This document shows positions 62,317 through 64,000 of a DNA stretch of 64,000 nt, one piece after another (the stretch's first letter is position 1; each line of letters begins with the position of its first letter). A program made the translations under genes and the position numbers. Under the pieces are notes generated by a model. That model was not told where the DNA came from and did no database searches. It saw only the letters and a program-made list of their open reading frames with translations. Source of the stretch: Gammaproteobacteria bacterium (GTDB lineage Bacteria > Pseudomonadota > Gammaproteobacteria > Pseudomonadales > Pseudohongiellaceae); the NCBI GenBank assembly GCA_030831165.1, contig JAURLP010000011.1, positions 1 through 64,000 on the forward strand, given 5' to 3'.

Positions 62317-63738
62317 ATGAACAACTACAAAATGTTTTTTGTATTTTTATTTTCGATCAGCCTTGCTATGTTAGCACATGGACAAGAGTTTAGTTCTGCA
62401 TGGCTAGAAATAGATCAGCAAGAACAAACTCAGGTCATGAACTTTGGTGAAGAATTTAAAGATTTTATGGCTGTGGCCCGTAGCGAAATGTGGTTTGTGA
62501 AAGAAGGCGTCCGCTATGCTGAATCCGAAGGCTTTCAAGCCTGGACACCTGATATTGATGATGCTGCCATGTCTCCAGGCTCGCGTTGGTATGCCATTAA
62601 TCGAGACAGAACACTCGTTTTATTTATTATCGGTAACCAGCCAATCACAGACGGCATAAGAATTATAAATACACATATCGACTCACCACGCATCGAATTT
62701 AAAACCATTCCTTTACGCGACAGAAATGGCGCGGTCACTATCGACACTCAAGTGCATGGCGGCATCAAAAATTATCAGTGGGTCAATATCCCTTTAGGCA
62801 TTATCGGGCGAGTCGATAAAACCGATGGCTCTACTGTGTGGGTAGAAATCGGCCTGAATGATGAAGACCCCATATTGATGATTACCGATTTAGCGCCTCA
62901 TGTGGATGCTGATTATCGCAGCAGAACTCAACGCGATGTGATTGCCACAGAAGAACTTGAACCCATTATTGGATCTTTACCCGTCACCGAAGGTTCTGGT
63001 TTTGATATGCCTTCAGATCGCCTGCTTGCCATTCTTGACGATGAGTATGGAATAAACTCAGAAGATTTACTTTCGGCTGATCTGCAAATTATTCCTGTTA
63101 CGCGACCTCGAGATGTGGGGCTTGATCGCGCTTTGGTTGCCGCCTATGGCCAGGATGACAGATCCACGGCTTATGTTAGTCTGCGTGCCATTGCCGATGT
63201 TGGCAGGCCTGAGCAGACCGTATTCGCTTATGCCGTTAACAATGAAGAAACCAACTCATGGAACACTGGCGTTAATTCCGAATGGTTCAATACGCTTATT
63301 GCCGAGTTAATCGCTACTACTTCTGGCTCATTCAGTGATCTGGATTTAAGAAGAACATATGCCCAAACCAAGGTTCTGGTTAGTGACACGACTACAGCAT
63401 TAAACCCAATTTTCCCCAGCCCGCAAAACCAGATGCTCACTTCAAGATTGGGCTATGGCCTGGTCGTTAAAGAATATGGCGCCGGCCGTGAAGCCAATTC
63501 AGAATATTTTGCATACATACGCGGCGTTTTCGATGATGCCAACATAAAATGGCAAACCCATTCATATGATTCAGGTTATGGCGGCGGCACAATTGCAGCC
63601 TGGTTTACCGGACAGAACATGGATGTCATCGATGTCGGCATTGGCGTCGTTAGTATGCATTCACCTTATGAACTATCTTCCAAGATTGACTTGTGGGAGT
63701 TGTACGGTGGGTTTAAAGCTTTCTATGAAGCCGAGTGA
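62317..63738 (+). CDS. Exported M18-family aminopeptidase-like protein
   Basis: A signal peptide (LAHGQ) followed by an M18 (aspartyl aminopeptidase) fold: NTHIDSPRIEF (His and Asp), AYGQDDRSTAY in place of the usual RLDN segment, AYAVNNEETNSWNTG in place of DHEEVGS (the two Glu are kept) and VVSMHSPYELSSK with the last zinc His. Typical M18 enzymes are cytosolic, so export and the altered loops suggest a changed substrate. 473 residues. Confidence 0.82.
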   Translation: MNNYKMFFVFLFSISLAMLAHGQEFSSAWLEIDQQEQTQVMNFGEEFKDFMAVARSEMWFVKEGVRYAESEGFQAWTPDIDDAAMSPGSRWYAINRDRTLVLFIIGNQPITDGIRIINTHIDSPRIEFKTIPLRDRNGAVTIDTQVHGGIKNYQWVNIPLGIIGRVDKTDGSTVWVEIGLNDEDPILMITDLAPHVDADYRSRTQRDVIATEELEPIIGSLPVTEGSGFDMPSDRLLAILDDEYGINSEDLLSADLQIIPVTRPRDVGLDRALVAAYGQDDRSTAYVSLRAIADVGRPEQTVFAYAVNNEETNSWNTGVNSEWFNTLIAELIATTSGSFSDLDLRRTYAQTKVLVSDTTTALNPIFPSPQNQMLTSRLGYGLVVKEYGAGREANSEYFAYIRGVFDDANIKWQTHSYDSGYGGGTIAAWFTGQNMDVIDVGIGVVSMHSPYELSSKIDLWELYGGFKAFYEAE

Positions 63739-63778
63739 ATATTGTTAAGACGATGTTTCAATTTTTATATTATGGTCA

Positions 63779-63982
63779 TCAAAACTTGATAAAGCGTGGG
63801 ATAAATAACAAGCAAATTCCCACTAAAACCAACGCAATTGTATTAACGATAAAATATGGATAAACCATTAAGGCAAAACCAGTGTAGCGAATAACCAGGT
63901 TCGATTGTTTTTTGCCATGCGTAAAATAACCTAGCCCTATGGAACCAAAGATAAGGCTCCAAAGAAGATTTGTGGAATCCAT
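63779..63982 (-). CDS. Small membrane protein, unknown function
   Basis: A 67-residue protein with two to three hydrophobic helices (LLWSLIFGSIGLGYFT, FIVNTIALVLVGICLLF) and a basic centre (HGKKQSNLVIR). AGGA precedes the ATG. It resembles a widespread family of short conserved membrane proteins, sometimes labelled amino acid transport protein, with no demonstrated role. Confidence 0.7.
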   Translation of the reverse strand: MDSTNLLWSLIFGSIGLGYFTHGKKQSNLVIRYTGFALMVYPYFIVNTIALVLVGICLLFIPRFIKF

Positions 63983-64000
63983 AGTTTTTATTCCTGGTTA

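Noticed and set aside
1-64000. CRISPR arrays, rRNA genes or known defence systems
   Set aside because: No regularly spaced direct repeats, rRNA sequence or defence signatures were seen; repeats found are inverted or in-frame coding repeats.

Overview
The window looks like chromosomal DNA from a marine-type gammaproteobacterium of moderate GC, probably an uncultured or little-studied lineage. The core block rnr-rlmB-rpsF-rpsR-DUF2232-rplI ... dnaB-alr-radA has the order usual in Pseudomonas-like Gammaproteobacteria. The methylcitrate genes are of the acnD/prpF type. Many short genes encode exported enzymes with signal peptides, lipoboxes or a Tat signal. I cannot name a genus from the sequence alone.

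Layout. 0-16 kb: the end of a DEAD-box helicase, an AttH-like lipoprotein, a DUF5916 outer-membrane barrel, a divergent PepSY / ApbE-DUF2271 pair, then a run of exported catabolic enzymes (gamma-glutamyltransferase, SMP-30-like propeller, Tat-exported fumarylacetoacetate-hydrolase family protein), an alpha/beta hydrolase, a small probable lipoprotein, a DUF6152 protein and an aldo/keto reductase. 14-22 kb: an AtuA(DUF1446)-DUF4387 fusion, a two-domain VOC protein, a YdhR-like protein and a tripartite tricarboxylate transporter (tctC-tctB-tctA) with an extra binding lipoprotein and a TauE/SafE exporter. Together they suggest uptake and breakdown of a carboxylate. 22-30 kb: a 250-bp nested inverted repeat, then a methylcitrate operon, prpB-prpC-gntR-acnD-prpF-hydrolase. 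Its promoter carries two identical 12-bp palindromes placed as operators.

30-41 kb: cupin-like exported proteins, an NhaC antiporter, and a junction where a symporter and tamB are both cut. Then come two MscS channels, a ZntB/CorA transporter, a rimK-aspartoacylase-rimB operon and dgkA. 41-44 kb is an accessory patch: a DUF4287 gene, a frameshifted one-TM small ORF, three copies of a hairpin repeat, and an intact tyrosine recombinase lying between two perfect 73-bp inverted repeats, one of which contains the 3' end of tRNA-Leu(CAG). 44-58 kb is the core block. rpsF has a recognisable S6:S18-type leader, and bS6 carries a very acidic tail, notable because RimK, its modifying enzyme, is in the same window. 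The block is interrupted between rplI and dnaB by a TonB receptor and a membrane-anchored winged-helix regulator, with TTAACG-like repeats nearby. 58-64 kb: glutathionylspermidine synthetase/amidase, a protein with three tandem DnaT domains, a second copy of the palindromic repeat core, queG, an exported M18-family peptidase and a small membrane protein.

The features most worth a second look are the self-flanked integrase at tRNA-Leu, the symporter/tamB junction at about 33720, the 250-bp nested palindrome at 22161-22410, and the regulator/TonB islet inside the ribosomal-replication block. No CRISPR array, rRNA operon, insertion-sequence transposase or obvious defence system was found.
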